From NCBI GenBank assembly GCA_014218235.1, contig CM024766.1, positions 52,665,359-52,729,358 of the forward strand: a stretch of 64,000 nt of DNA, in the 5' to 3' direction. Shown here piece by piece: positions 1 through 12,060 of the stretch (its first letter is position 1; each line of letters starts with the position of its first letter). The notes beneath the pieces were generated by a model. That model had not been told where the DNA came from. It searched no databases and saw only the letters and a program-made list of their open reading frames with translations. The DNA comes from Colocasia esculenta. Taxonomy: Eukaryota > Streptophyta > Magnoliopsida > Alismatales > Araceae. Position numbers and translations under genes: made by a program.

Positions 1-817
1 TGTGTAAAAATGTGAAACATGTGTAAATGTGCAAAGTATTCATGTGAAAGTGATGTGTAAATATGTTACCATGTGAAAAGATGTGAAACCATGTGAATGT
101 GTTTTATTTATGTTAAAACAGCAAGTAAAAGATGTGATTATGTGATATAAAAGCATGTGAAAAGTGTTATATATTATGCCAAGTTTACTAGTAATCATGT
201 GCTTAATTCCATGATCTATTTGTTTAGAAATATGAAATGATATGAATTGAAAATGAAACAATGATTCAAGTTAAAGACCATGTGTAGAAAGCATGTTATA
301 GGTTATTCATATGTATTTGCTTATTTGACATAAACCATGTGCCATACTTCTCTTATTGTTTAACGGAATAGCATGTTATGTGATATGTGTAAGGATGCGC
401 CAATGGGTTGCTTGTTGGGTCCTTTTGAAGACTCATACTTGCTATAACATACACTTGAGACAGGTGTCCCCGTGCTAGAGGAGGACATTGTGAGGAGCGA
501 CTCCGAGCGAGAGGAGTAGTTGTGCTTGTGGAGACTACTTGTTTAGACTACAATTTATTTACTAGTATATGGACATTGTTATTATATGGTCTTGTAAAAT
601 TGTGGACATTGAGTTTATTTTCATTGCTACTATATAGACTGTGGAATGTGTGAATGATGATGGAATAAGAGTATCGTTTATTTCCATTGTACTTTCTTTT
701 GTTATTTATGTACATCTCGACCTACTGTGTTGTGTTGAGCAAATGTCCCACTGGGACGATGCCCTTTGTATCAATGTAGATTGGTATAATCGTACCGGTA
801 TAAAGAGGGTCATTACA
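1..817 (+). mobile_element. 3' part of a gypsy-like LTR (solo LTR or 3' LTR)
   Basis: Non-coding sequence. The first 260 bases are rich in repeated 'catgtgaaa' words. Positions 390-560 and 740-817 have the mixed texture seen in long plant Ty3/gypsy LTRs. It appears to end in 'gggtcattaca' at 817, because gag-like sequence of a different element begins directly after it. No primer-binding site follows, so this is either a solo LTR or the 3' LTR of an element lying mostly to the left. The start is outside the window and no target duplication can be checked. The LTR call is inference from the ending and from where coding homology starts. Confidence 0.4.
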
Positions 818-819
818 GA

Positions 820-2230
820 GTGTCTGCACCTAAAGAATCTCTGGAACTGGCCCTTCCTTCCATGCTAGTCTGCCATCTTCCCCCCTCTGAGTTGTCTGTC
901 TACCACTGCTACAAAGGCACCGGCAATCCTTTTGTCCACATTAAAGAGTTAATGTATGAGTCCTCGTTCTGGCAGAATGACAATAGAGCTCTGGCATTCC
1001 TATTTAGAAGTTCTTTGGATGGTCCTGCCCTAGAGTGGTTCTACTCCTTGGAACCGATAGACGCTGAAAATTTTGATGTGGTTCAAAGGAAATTTATGCA
1101 AAAGTATAGAGACGGGGTTGGTCCTTCCTTGTCTATCACTGATCTAATGGCTGAAAAGATGAAGGTGGATGAGGACTTTTTACACTATGCTGATAGATGG
1201 AGAGCTATGGTTGAGAAGTTGAGGGATCCATTGTTCGAGTTTGAGCAAGTAAAGATGATAACTGTGAATGCTACACCAGAATTCAGACATATTTTGTCTA
1301 TGAACAAACTGACTACAATGGAGGAATTGTATGAGAGAGCTACATACATTCAAACACAATTGAAAGACTCTCCTACAATGTCTATGTTCGAGCCAAAAAC
1401 TAGAACTTTCAAGAAGAGTAATGGCAATCTCCAAGCTGGTGGTCCCACAACTGAGGGAGTTATTAACAACGAACAAGTGAGTGCTATGGGCAACCCCAAC
1501 TCCACTCCATATCGCCCAAACCCCAACCCAAGGCCTCAACAAGCACAGTACCAACAATAATAACCACAACAACCCCAGTTCAGGCCAAACAACCCTCCCA
1601 TGTTACGTACCCCAGCTCCACAGCCTCAACAGCCTCCACAACAGTACCAGCAATACCAACAAGCACCACCTTCTCAATACGGACAAGCTCCACCTCCATA
1701 TCAATAACAACCATCACCTCCTCAACGTCCCCAACAATATAACCAAGTACCTCCACTTGGTAATTATGATCCCTAGCAGCCTAGACGCCCCCTGGCCCTA
1801 GAAAAGCCCAATACCCACCTTTGCCGAAAACTGTCCCCGACATATTCAATGCTCTCATAGCCACCAATGCACTCACTTTGCCGAGGGAATGGCTATAATG
1901 GCCACCCAATGTTGATACCTCTCGCTATTGTGCATTTCACAAGGGATTGGGTCACACACTAGAGGCATGCATCCATTTTAAGGATTATATCTATGACTTG
2001 AATGACAATGGAGGAATTGATTGGGGTGATATGAGGAAGTACATCAAAGAAATGAAGGCAAGGAGACCACCCAGGCAGAACATACAACAGTAACAATCAC
2101 AGAAGCATCAGCAGTAGCCCCAACAACCTGCATAATAGCCCCAAGTTCCTTTGCAACAACTTAACATGGGCATTGTGCAGAACCCACTCCCAGAGCTCCC
2201 TGCTCCAAATCACCAAGTAAACGCCATCAG
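820..2230 (+). pseudogene. gag: Tat-1 gag (decayed)
   Basis: Capsid-like Gag of the retrotrans_gag type, the structural protein of the virus-like particle. An open frame of 246 codons (820-1560) holds the helical core (ALEWFYSL, FMQKYRDG, EDFLHYADRWRAM). The homologous frame continues in pieces through a Gln/Pro-rich stretch to a CxxH...H...C knuckle at 1929-1970 (CAFHKGLGHTLEAC) and the following DYIYDLNDNGGIDW block. The same order is seen in Tat-2 gag (38,626-39,558). The N-terminus is missing because a foreign LTR abuts at 817. Several stops after 1560 make this a pseudogene. Confidence 0.8.
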
Positions 2231-2697
2231 GTCATCTCCCCAGTAAAACAAAAGTCCAGATAGGCATATGGAAGCACCACCTAACACCACACCAAAATTC
2301 ACCTACGCATTACCTCCCTTCATCCGCACACCTACACCTTCCAACCCACTCCCATCTTTTCTCCGCATCCCTACCACCCCCGCACTGTGTCCACCACAGT
2401 CGAATCAACCGCTCATTTGCCAACCACCGACACCACAGCCCCCCAACCCACAAGCTCCATTTCTATGCAACACAACCACCATACCACCATGACCTACCCC
2501 CACACCCATACGCCAACCTTCCACTATCACCACTTCTCAACCATCTCCCTCCAATCCACCTCTCCTCCGCACCCCACCAACTGCTCCCATTATTACCCCT
2601 ACCCCGCAAGCTCCCTTCTTACGCACCACCACGCCCGCACCAAATCCTATACCACCCACCTTATCCATACTGATGATTAGTCCATCTCCATATAATT
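2231..2697 (+). other. Tat-1 gag-protease linker remnant, Pro/Thr-rich
   Basis: C-rich, low-complexity sequence that reads as Pro/Thr-rich peptide in more than one frame. It matches in position the Pro-rich linker between gag and protease in Tat-2. No domain is recognised. It is cut on the right by the inserted solo LTR. Confidence 0.5.
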
Positions 2698-4784
2698 TGT
2701 TATTTATTATATGTATTTTTGGTGATTAACAAAACTCTAGAAATTATGGAGTAACATGTTTTCTAAGCCTTGTCAACATGTCTCAAACTAAACAAACTTA
2801 GTAAGTTATCTACACTCACTGTTATTTGAAGTTCATTGCATATGTGTCTAAGTATACATCGACTTCTATTAAAAGCTCACATCGATTACTATTCTATTTC
2901 TACATCGATTTCAGAAACAAACATCGATTTCACTTAAGTATCGACTTCATATTAGAACATCGATTTCGTTACTCCATCGACTTCACTTAAAACATCGATT
3001 TCGGCTCTACATCAACTTCATATTAGAACATCGATTTCACTTGAACAACGATTCGGTTCAACAACGATTTCACTTATACATCGATTTCATATGGAACATC
3101 GACATGACTTAAACAACGACTTCATTTCAGTCATCGATTTCACTTGAACAACAACTTTGTTCCAAACAACGATTTCATTTGAACATCGATTTTATTACAA
3201 CGACGACTTCACTTAGAACATCGACTTCACCTGAAGAACGATTTCGGTTCAACAACGATTTCATCTCAACATCGATTTCATTACAACAACGACTTCACTT
3301 AGAACATCGATTTCACCTAAATAACGATTTTGGTTCAACAACGATTTCATCTCAACATTGATTTCACTACAACAACAACTTTACTTAGGACATCGATTTC
3401 AAGTGATCATCGACTTCAGATAAACACCGACTTCAGTTAAACAATGACTTTGTACAGAACATTGATTTCAATACATTGTCACATGGATTATGGTTAACTC
3501 AACATCGATTTTTACATCGACTCTTATTGTACACAGATTGTCTCTAAACATCAACTTTCCTTTATATCGATTATGTTTTAGAAAGTTCATGAATATTTCT
3601 ATTATAATCATTCTAGATAATTTTGAATATATTACATCCTTCATAATATTCAATATATTCAAATCTGTGTGGTTTTCAAGTCTTCCCGTAAATCAAGTTG
3701 TCTCCTGAATACTCGAACATTTATTGTGTGTGGTACAATATCTCTGCACAACATATCATCATGCTACCATATTCATGTCACATAAAGTAGACCTTTAAAA
3801 GATGACAGAATAGAACTTCCTATTTGGTATATCTTCTTTAGCACGACTACTAATGTTGACTGGTAGTTTAGACACATTCAAGTTGTCTATACTTCAGCAT
3901 TAATTGTGTGCAGGTTTCCGGTGGTCTCACATGTTGAAACGATTGTACCTGTCACTCTGACAGAAGCGAGAAGAGATTCAAATGATCTTCCTCTGTGTAT
4001 GTGTCTATCTCAGCATTAAATAGCTGTAGGTTCTCTTGCTCCCTACATCGGACCAGACACATCCAATGAGCATGAAGATGAGAGGCAACGGATACTTCAA
4101 CGGCTAAATCTTTCAAAAGAAGATAAATAGAAGACTAGTGACTCCATGAATGATTAACCTTGACACCTTGAAGATAAAGAAAGAAGAGCTCACTTGTTCA
4201 TTCAAGTAGTCTTCGGCTCTAGCTCTCCATAGTAACCTGTTTAGCATTTGAGAGCCTGTTGTAGATCTGAGAGACCCTTATTCTGTGCAAATCTTTGTCT
4301 CTCAGATTCCACCTTAGATCAAGCAATCTCTATAAGCTTGGTCAAGGGGCCATCCACTCTTTACTCATTTTTTCTTGAGTGTTCCTCTTCGTTTGTGAAG
4401 AGAAGACCTGTCGTGGAGTGGGTGGTTGTTCTCTTTGATAAGAAGGAAGACCTGTTGCATCAGGTGGTATAGTACCTCTTCATGTAGAAAAGAGTAGGCC
4501 AGCTACGGCTGGATGTGTAAGTGTCCTTAAGGGGGACTGTACCCTTGTTTAGTGAAATTCCAAGTTGTTGCTTGGGGACTAAACGTAGGACTCCTTACGA
4601 TAGGAGATCTGAACCAGGATAAAATCCTTGTTGTCTGTGTATTTTATCTAATTGTGTGCTTACTTTATACTAACTCTAACCATCAAACTTAGTATCTTCT
4701 GTCAAAGCATTTTTATTTATAGGAATATTCTAAAAGATAATTTTAGCAATCCATTCACCCCCCCCCCCCCCCCCAGGCTTGCTA
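2698..4784 (+). mobile_element. Sirevirus-like copia solo LTR inside Tat-1
   Basis: Begins 'tgttatttat' and ends in a C-run flanked by a short inverted repeat: 'agcaatcc' at 4745-4752 and 'aggcttgct' at 4775-4783. That arrangement, a 'cattcaccccc' run just before the LTR end, is typical of Sirevirus-type copia LTRs. The 3' third (4,340-4,640) has the same order of words as the truncated LTR at 58,700-58,980, including 'gtgaagagaagacct', 'gtgaaat.cca' and 'aaccaggataaaatc'. Tat-1 coding homology stops before it and resumes as protease after it, with no copia internal sequence, so it is a solo LTR. Exact ends are uncertain and no clean target duplication was found. Confidence 0.6.
2870..3520 (+). 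repeat. Array of short 'acatcgatttc/acttc' repeats
   Basis: More than twenty imperfect copies of a unit of about 16-20 bases built on 'acatcga(t/c)ttc a(c/t)tt', many containing the ATCGAT palindrome. It lies in the left (U3) half of the solo LTR. Palindromic short-repeat clusters in and near LTRs are known from Sireviruses, and two other copia elements in this window have their own version. Confidence 0.75.
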
Positions 4785-4785
4785 C

Positions 4786-5633
4786 CTGGTCAACACATAC
4801 CACCCCCGAATGTGGTGAACATCCACCCGCCACACCAAATGTTCAACATTGAACACTCGACCATCCATCCACCTTCCAACATGCCAACTATGCCACTGGT
4901 ATGAGAAACACATATAGCGGGAGATGAAACTGAGGAAATGTTGGTGCTCCGGAGTGGGCATATTTTCAACAGAATATTCCCTTAGAATCAAGATCAGGCA
5001 CCCCAACAGCAGCAAGAGAAAGAAGCCCCAACTAAAGAGTCCATTCCAGGGACTCAGTATGATTTGCTCAAGTACCTAGATAAAATGCCAACCAGGATGT
5101 CCATTTTAGAACTGATCAAAAGGTCACTGGTACATCAAGAAGCTCTGATGCAATATTTATAGAAGGTTATGGTGAATGAAAACTTGCAGATCAATCAGAT
5201 CAGCTCAGTCTTAACCCCCACAAGTTGGCATCTGGCCATAGAGTTCCACGAACACGAGCTAGCACCCGTGGAATCTCAACGATATGCCTTGTGCTTAACT
5301 GTCAAAGTCAACGGGACCCATGTGTCTCAATGCTTAGTGGACACCGGAGCTTCCATCAATGTGGTCTCTTTGGACACAATAAACTTGTGTGGGGTAACAT
5401 TACAGTCAATTCGGGCCTCCTCCATCACCATCATCATCTATGACAACACTAGTAGGCTACCAAAGGGAGTGGTCACACTGAAGGTGGGGTTGGGTCCCTC
5501 GATCACGGAGATTAATTTCCACATTCTAGACATTGACCCAAGCTTCCGAATGATACTGGGCAGGCCATACATTCAAGCACTTGGTGCCGCACCTCCACTA
5601 TTCATCAATGTCTAAAATTTCCATACAAGGGAT
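4786..5633 (+). pseudogene. Tat-1 aspartic protease region (decayed)
   Basis: Retroviral-type aspartic protease that cleaves the Gag-Pol polyprotein. The catalytic motif DTGAS is at 5340-5354, preceded by 'TVKVNGTHVSQCLV'. The flap and the second motif region follow, with 'MILGRPYIQALGA' near 5,550-5,590. The upstream block 'MPTRMSILELIKRS' (~5,085-5,128) matches the same block in Tat-2 (~39,915-39,955). Stops at ~5,161 and 5,613 and earlier breaks interrupt the frame. The readable stretch is 5,169-5,615 (148 codons). Confidence 0.8.
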
Positions 5634-7006
5634 GGGTCGTCAAGGTTACAAGCAGGCCAATGATCTTAGAAGTGGACTCTGTGTCTGATAACTCTGTCCC
5701 TTCAATTTGGCCAAGCAACTAGCCACTCATGTCATGCTAGACATGTATAGTGTACCACAAAGCCCAGTACATTCTTCTCCAACTACACCACCAACTATTG
5801 CACAGAAAAGAAGCAAGATAATGACCGACAAGGGCTAGCAGATTATGCTGAAGATGGGGTACCAGTCAGGCAGAGAGCTGGGTGCACAGTTACAGGGCAG
5901 GACCAAGACAATGGTAGATAGAAAAACAAGACCCAGGGTAGGATTGGGGTACAAGCTGAAAAAAGAAGACTATGAACAGAGGAAAGTGTCAACTAAGCCT
6001 TGGGCCACAATGATGTCAACTATGAAGACTGATAGGAAGCCACTCACATGGTCTCTTTATCACCACTTCAAGAAGGGGCCTTTGCAGCCAGGTGATCAAC
6101 AACACACTTCAGTCATCACATCTGAGCTCATGTCAAGACATGCGTACTCGTCAGTTTGCACGCCATATTTCACCTCTGGCCACATACAAAGCTCTAGAAA
6201 ACCTTAGGCACCAGAAACTGAGAAAAATGGGCAACCCTAAATGTGAATGGTACCGTTGGTTCAATATGAATGACATTGCTATATCTTTAAGTCGACTCTT
6301 CATGCCAACGGACTGAGAATGGCCTCCACTTATTCATGATCTACTTGAGAAGCCGACAGCAATCATAACTAAAAGGCAGCTTTTGAATGAATGGACAGAT
6401 GAAGGAGAGCCGGATACACCCTATAAAGAAGGTTTTATAGTAGACAGGCTCTGGGCGGGCTTCTTCTCCCTGGGCATCGAGCCCACTTTGCTTCAGGGCA
6501 CCACATGGCTCCTCTTTCTTTCTCTTAGCATTTCGCAGGCACCAACACCCTATTTCACAATCTCCCTACACTCCTCTAGGCAGACGCTCACCCTCCAACT
6601 TTCTCGTTCTAATGATCTCCCTCCAACTAAGCATACACTCATTTCACAATTCTCTAATCTTATAATTTCACCTCAGTCACTTTTCATGATAAACAAAAAT
6701 CATAAAATTTTGAATAATGCTGAAAAACAAAAAAAAAAATGTCAATTTTCAAATATATGATTCAATTGTCTCCATCGAGGAGACTTCTTACCTTTCCTCC
6801 GAGTGTGCCCCAACCTACGGGCCACTCCTCCCAGGTCCAATGACCGGCCTCCTCTTCCCCTCCACGCAGGGACCTCCACCTCCCTCCACGCAGGGACCTT
6901 CTTTTACTGGTTTTTCTCCTCCTTCACCTCCTTCTGTAGGATCGAGTAGTAGTTGTAGTAGGAGTCTAGGTCAGGGTAGTAGGGTCTGGGGGTAGTAGCA
7001 AAGAAA
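5634..7006 (+). pseudogene. Tat-1 protease-RT linker with G-patch-like motif
   Basis: The frame at 5,845-6,207 contains 'MGYQSGRELGAQLQG', which fits the G-patch pattern (GY.xG.xLG....G). The same place in Tat-2 (~40,680-40,730) reads 'IGYVHGRGLGTDEKG'. G-patch is a short Gly-rich motif linked to RNA binding, known in some retroviral proteases and plant gypsy elements. The rest (6,330-7,006) is an acidic then Pro/Ser-rich spacer with an A-run at 6,727-6,740 and no recognisable domain. Several stops are present. Confidence 0.55.
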
Positions 7007-8906
7007 ATGTCTAAGGGTAAGAGGGTTCCTCACCGTTTTTTAGCCGATCTAGCCCGTAGGTGCAAGGCATGCCTAGCAATCTCCGAACTCATTGAAGAGC
7101 CCTTGCTAATGCTGGATATAGAATGTGAGGAGTCATTGTGCTTTATCGATTATGGGTTTGGAGTCTATGAGATCATGGATGATAATGACCTAATTGAACA
7201 AGGGGAAGAAGAATTTGAGGATGAGGATGACACATTCGCAAGTGGAGTTAGAAGATTCAACGAACCGTCAGCTGCAGTAGAAGAAACTACCAAAGAAATC
7301 AATCTGGGAATTGAGGAAAACCCTAGGACCGTCCTCATAAGCAGTAATTTGTCACCAGCTAAAGAGGAGGCAATTGTTGAAGTTCTTAGAGAATATAAGG
7401 ACATGTTCGCTTGGAGCTTCGAGGACATGCCAAGACTGGACCTCGCACTTGTTGAACATCACCTTGCATTTACGCCAGGGCCTATCACCATTAAGCAACA
7501 GTTAAGACATTTTCACCCTCAAATGGCTTTGAAAATGAAAGATGAGGTCGATAAGCTCCACAAAGCCAAGTTCATTAGAGTTAAACTTTATCCCAATTGG
7601 GTGGCAAACATTGTCCCAGTCATGAAAAAGGATGAAAGAGTCAGAATTAGCATTGACTTTCGGGACCTTAATCGTACGTGTCCAAAAGATGATTTCCCCT
7701 TGCCTCACATTGATGTGCTTATTGATAATACGGTCGGGTATGAAACCCTCTCCTTCATGGATGGCTTCTTAGGGTACAATCAGATCAAGTTGGCTGAGGA
7801 GGACCAAGAAAAGACCTCGTTCACTATACCTTGGGGCACATATTGCTATGTGGTCATGCCATTTGGACTCAAAAACATTGGAGCTACTTACCAAAGAGCA
7901 ATGATGGCCATCGTTCATGACATGATTCACATCTATATTGAGGTGTATATGGATGACTTGGTCGTCAAGTCTAAAACTTTGGCTGAGCATCTTGGGGTTC
8001 TAACTAAAGTACTGCAAAGGTCAAGAGAATTTCAATTGAAAATGAACACCAAGAAATGTGTTTGGTGTGTCATCGGGTAAACTCCTAGGGTTCATCGTGA
8101 GCAAGAGGGGTATCAAAATTGATCCTAATAAGGCGAAGGCACTAAGAGAGATGCCATCTTTCAAGAATTTTAAGGAAGTTCAAGGATTAATTGGGAGATT
8201 GCAATTTATTCGTCGATTTGTCTCCCAACATTCACAAAGGTGTAGACCCTTCCACGAACTAGCAAAGCTGGGAGTCAAATTCCATTGGGATGAGAAGTGT
8301 CAGGCCGCCTTTGACGGATTAAAGGAGTATCTGGCTAATCCTCCTGTCCTGAGGCCACTGACTCCAGGCAAACCATCAATTCTTTATGTCTCTGTCTTGG
8401 AAGACTTTGTAGGAGTTGTCCTTGCACAAGTGGATGAAGAAGGTAAAGAAAGGGTTGCTTACTACTTGTCTAAGCTTCTCAACCCCTATGAGCAAAGGTA
8501 CACATCTATGGAGAAAACATGTGCTGCTCTTGTTTGGGTAGTGCAAAAACTGAAGCACTACTTCCTTGCTCACGAAGTCCATCTCATAGCCCGTATGAAT
8601 CGTATCAAATTCCTTCTTGAAAAATTTGTTCCCACTGATAGGCTAGGACGTTGGCAAAGGTTTCTCTCTCAATTTGATATCACCTACATTCAAAAAAAAT
8701 CAATCAAAGGCTATGCCATAGCAAAACACCTCGCTCACCCTATCACTCGATTTGATCTGGTCCATTCAGAATTTCTAGATGAGGAACTAATGTCCCTTAG
8801 CCAATCTGATCCTATGTGGACATTACATTTTGATGGAGCTCTTAATTCTCATGGTAAGGGTATCGAGATTGTTCTCCTATCACCTGAAGGGGTCACCATT
8901 CCGTAG
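7007..8906 (+). pseudogene. Tat-1 reverse transcriptase and first RNase H (frameshifted)
   Basis: RNA-dependent DNA polymerase of the Ty3/gypsy type. The fingers and palm blocks are present (VANIVPVMKKD, IDFRDLNRTCPKDDFPLPHID, TSFTIPWGTYCYVVMPFGL) and the active site YMDD is intact at 7946-7957. A frameshift near 8,060 moves the reading to a second frame (8,058-8,906), which carries the connection ('GKLLGFIVSKRGIKIDPNKAKA') and the first RNase H-like domain ('YFLAHEV', 'QFDITYIQKKSIKGYAIAKHLA'). In that RNase H the usual first catalytic Asp position reads YVSV, as is common in the Tat lineage. It ends at TAG 8904-8906 inside the next domain. Confidence 0.9.
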
Positions 8907-9253
8907 GCTTTTCAGCTAGCATTCCCTATCACCAATAATATAGCTGAATATGAAGCCCTACTGGCCAGACTTGTGGCCACAAACTTCCATGGTGTTACCC
9001 ACTTGCGAATCATACGTGATAGTCAACTGATTCTCCGCCAAGTGCTATCCAAATACCGCACATGCGATCCCAAGCTCAAGCCCTATCAAGAACTCACCTT
9101 AGCCTATGCCAAGCTATTCTCTAAGCTCATTTTTGTCTATGTGCCTCGCCACCAAAATCTTCTAGCAGACGCTCTTACCTCATCACTCAATATCTCTTAT
9201 CCTAGGGATTTTGACACCATTAACATTGAACGACGTCATGTCCCAGTTGTATG
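8814..9253 (+). pseudogene. Tat-1 second (archaeal-type) RNase H, aRH
   Basis: Second RNase H characteristic of Tat elements. Visible parts are 'LHFDGALNSHGKG' (first Asp), 'NNIAEYEALL' (Glu), 'IRDSQLILRQVLSKYR' (Asp) and 'LLADALTS' (Asp). A TAG at 8904-8906 splits it; the frame continues on the far side through 9,253. All four acidic positions remain, so the stop is the main damage. Confidence 0.8.
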
Positions 9254-10617
9254 AAATCCAATCTTCTTTTGCATTAAAGAGGAGATGTTGAAGAAGGCAG
9301 AGAGGAAAAACAAGAAAGAAATCATGTTATTGAAGTTAGAAGAAGAGTTGGATGATGAGGAGAAACCATGGTTCTATAAGATAGCTAGGTATTGTAAAGA
9401 TCAGTCTGACCCTGAGGAAGCCACTAGTGAAGAGAAGAGGGCAATAAGGAGAATGTCCCAAAAATACACCATGGTTGGCAATATGCTCTATAGACGAGGT
9501 CTAATTAGAGTTTTGCTTAGATGTCTGGATGATGATGAGATCTTGAAAGTTGTTGAGGAAGGTCAATCAAGTGTGTGTGGTGGCCATGTAAACAGCCAAA
9601 TGCTTGCTAAGAAAATCCTTAGGCAAGGCTTTGACTAGCCCACTTTAGAGGAGGATTGTTCTATCTATGTCCGTCGGTGTGTTAACTGCCAACTACACAT
9701 TCTCCATTCTCTACACTCCACTCGATATCCTCCCCATGGCCTTTCTCTATGTGGGCCTTCAACATCATTGGTCGCTTTAGTGACTCCAACTACCAAAAAA
9801 AGTCGAAATCATACATACTCACTGCAACAGAGTACTTCACCAAATGGGTGGAAGCGGAAGCTTATGCGGAAGTCAAGGCAACAACTCTATGCAAATTCAT
9901 CATGAAGAACATCATCACCAGATTTGGCTTCCCCAGTACCATCATCACCAATAATGGACCTCAGTTCATCTCTCAGGAGCTTCAGAACCTCTGCAACAGG
10001 TATAAAATTGCATTGCATCATTCCTCTCCTTATTATCCACAAGGCAATGGCCAATTGTGGCCACAAATAAAACTTTAATCAAGATCATAAAAAAGATGTG
10101 TGAAGATAATAAGTTCTCAGATTGGCCAGACAAGCTTGTAGAAACTCTATGGGCCTACCTCACTTCAATCCGCACTCCTACAGGGCAAACCCCATTCGCC
10201 CTCACTTATGGAATGGAGGTTGTAGTACCATATGAGATTATCATCCCCTCAATAAGAGTCCAACTTGACAAGGACTTGTTAATCGATGAGCGTCGTGAGT
10301 CGCTCCTTGCACAACTGGAACTCTTAAATGAGAAGCATCTGGCCGCCACAGAACACACAAAGGCATATCAAAATAGACTCAACTGTTTTTACCAATGAAA
10401 GTAATTGAGAGAAAATTCAAAGTCAGTGAAATGGTCATTAAAAGAATCTTTGTAAAACCTAGTGATCCTCGTTCAAAACTCCAACCAAACTGAGAAGGGT
10501 CGTATGTAATCAAAGAAGCATATCCAGGCAACGCGTACAGGCTAGTGAACGCTAAGGGTGAGGAAGTCTTCCACCCTTGGAATGGGATTTATCTTAAAAA
10601 AGTACTACCCCTAGATA
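9254..10617 (+). pseudogene. Tat-1 integrase (all three catalytic residues lost)
   Basis: DDE integrase in pieces: 9,285-9,638 (N-terminal region with 'GGHVNSQMLAKKIL'), 9,749-10,078 (core), 10,057-10,398, then a C-terminal remnant to ~10,617 ('VIKEAYPGNAYRLV', 'HPWNGIYLKK'). Compared with Tat-2, the first Asp (WAFD) is Asn (WAFN), the second Asp (TDNGPQF) is Asn (TNNGPQF), and the frame shifts at 'NGQ', so the Glu is not read in line. A stop after 9,635 separates the zinc-binding half. Clearly inactive. Confidence 0.85.
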
Positions 10618-11008
10618 GGTGTTCAGATTAACGTGGTGCATGGACCCTAAAAATGAAAACATCATCATCTTCAATTCATTCTTGGTGAGTTAACCATAGG
10701 TTTCGACACTCTCACACACCTATATGCCCCACCCTTAAGATCTAGAAGCATGGAATCTAAGGGAGATCAATGCTTAGTCAAGAGTCTAGGACACTACCGT
10801 TTTTCTTCCTTTCGATCCGTCAATAGGGATGGGAACTTGTGGGATCGACCTTTGAATTGGTCCGACACTTTAATGGGTAGAGGTTATGGCCCAATAAGGG
10901 AAAACAAAAAGAAAAAAAGAAAGAAAAACAAGACAAATCGAAGTCAAAAGAGCCAAAACAAGCCAAATCATAAGTAAAGAGCACGTCAAGAGTGGCAAAG
11001 TCCCCGCA

Positions 11009-11130
11009 GAGATTCAAATGAACCTAGTCCTAAGCATACTATAAAAATCCCCACAAGCCAAAGATTGAAGAGATTCAAATGAACCTAGTCCTAAGCATAC
11101 TATAAAAATCCCCACAAGCCAAAGATTGAA
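11009..11130 (+). repeat. 61-bp tandem duplication
   Basis: Two adjacent copies with 61-bp spacing ('gattcaaatg' at 11,011 and again at 11,072), essentially identical through 'ccacaagccaaagattgaa'. Near-perfect identity in an otherwise decayed element suggests a late slippage event. Confidence 0.85.
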
Positions 11131-11484
11131 ACACATTAAGTATAGGGCAGAAAAATGAGTGTCTCCCCAGTTGCCCAAACCATTGGCAGACTTTCGAAAT
11201 TACGCCTTCCCTTCTCCCTTAGTGGTCTATCCCAGGCTCAAGGCAAGGCAACGATCAACTAAGGAGAATGTCGCCAAAAGATACCTTGGGTGAAGGCACC
11301 ACTTAAGCACGTCTAACCCATGTTTAACACACCTAAGAATCATTAATAAATATTAAATGGTTATTGAGTAATTGAAGAGTCTGAGTGCCACGTAATCCAC
11401 TTAGAGCAGATCCCCTTCGTTCTGCGCTCTTTTTAAGAAGGGACTCGCCGAGTTTTGGCCTATTTACAAAATCCGAAAAAATTT

Positions 11485-11650
11485 GAATGCTTTCAAAAGA
11501 CAAAAAAAAACTAAATAGTTCAAAATCCAAAAAAAAATTGAATACTTTCAAAAGCCAAAAACATCAAATAGTTCAAAGTCCAAAAAAAAACCTGAATATT
11601 TACAAAACCCAAAAAAAATTGAAGATTTCAAAATCCAGAAAAAGTGATAT
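11485..11650 (+). repeat. Three A-rich ~54-bp repeats
   Basis: Units start with 'gaata/gctttc' at 11,485 and 11,540 and with 'gaatatttac' at 11,594, each followed by 'aaaagccaaaaa' and 'caaa.tccaaaaaaaaa' words. A similar A-rich tract sits at 45,805-46,055 in Tat-2. Confidence 0.7.
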
Positions 11651-11801
11651 GCTAAAAAAAGCAAGAAATGTTAAGCTTATGCTCTTCTCATTTGCATGAA
11701 TACATTGAATGCCTGCTCATCTTTTAATTTCTTGCTAGCATTTGCATGCTAGCTTGTTGCATTTTTCTTAATTCCTTTTATTTATTCCTTATTTGAATAA
11801 A

Positions 11802-11860
11802 GGCTCAGCTCCTTGACAAATCACGAAGTCTGACTCACTTAGCAAGCAAGGGGCTGAGCC
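11802..11860. terminator. Hairpin between Tat-1 sense and antisense units
   Basis: 'ggctcagctccttg' (11,802-11,815) pairs with 'caaggggctgagcc' (11,847-11,860): 13 of 14 bases match across a 31-base loop. It lies ~200 bases past the stop of the antisense gene and after the sense pol gene. The equivalent site of Tat-2 has the same core. A role in ending convergent transcripts is inference. Confidence 0.5.
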
Positions 11861-12060
11861 AGAATAGTAAACTAATCTGTTTTCAGTAATCCTCAGGCAC
11901 AGGCAAAGAAAGGCAAAGTGTTCTCTACTATATCATGGCCAAAAGATATACATTATACAAAAGGGTACCCCACTGGGTACGCATCATCATGAAGAAAAGC
12001 AAAAGTACAAGTCATGACAGTGCCCTAGCTCTTGGCACCACTCTCTACTGGCTGGGGATA

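Larger units (their letters stand above)
10618..12060. other. Tat-1 spacer between integrase and antisense gene
   Basis: No gene was seen. It holds a 61-bp tandem duplication, an A-rich ~54-bp repeat and a hairpin (listed separately). Position and composition match the Tat-2 spacer at 45,053-46,343. Confidence 0.6.

Noticed and set aside
2870..3520. CRISPR-like array
   Set aside because: Repeats are short and degenerate without unique spacers, lie in a plant retrotransposon LTR, and no cas genes are present.
11487..11699. Lys/Ser-rich 70-codon frame
   Set aside because: Translation of the A-rich 54-bp repeats.
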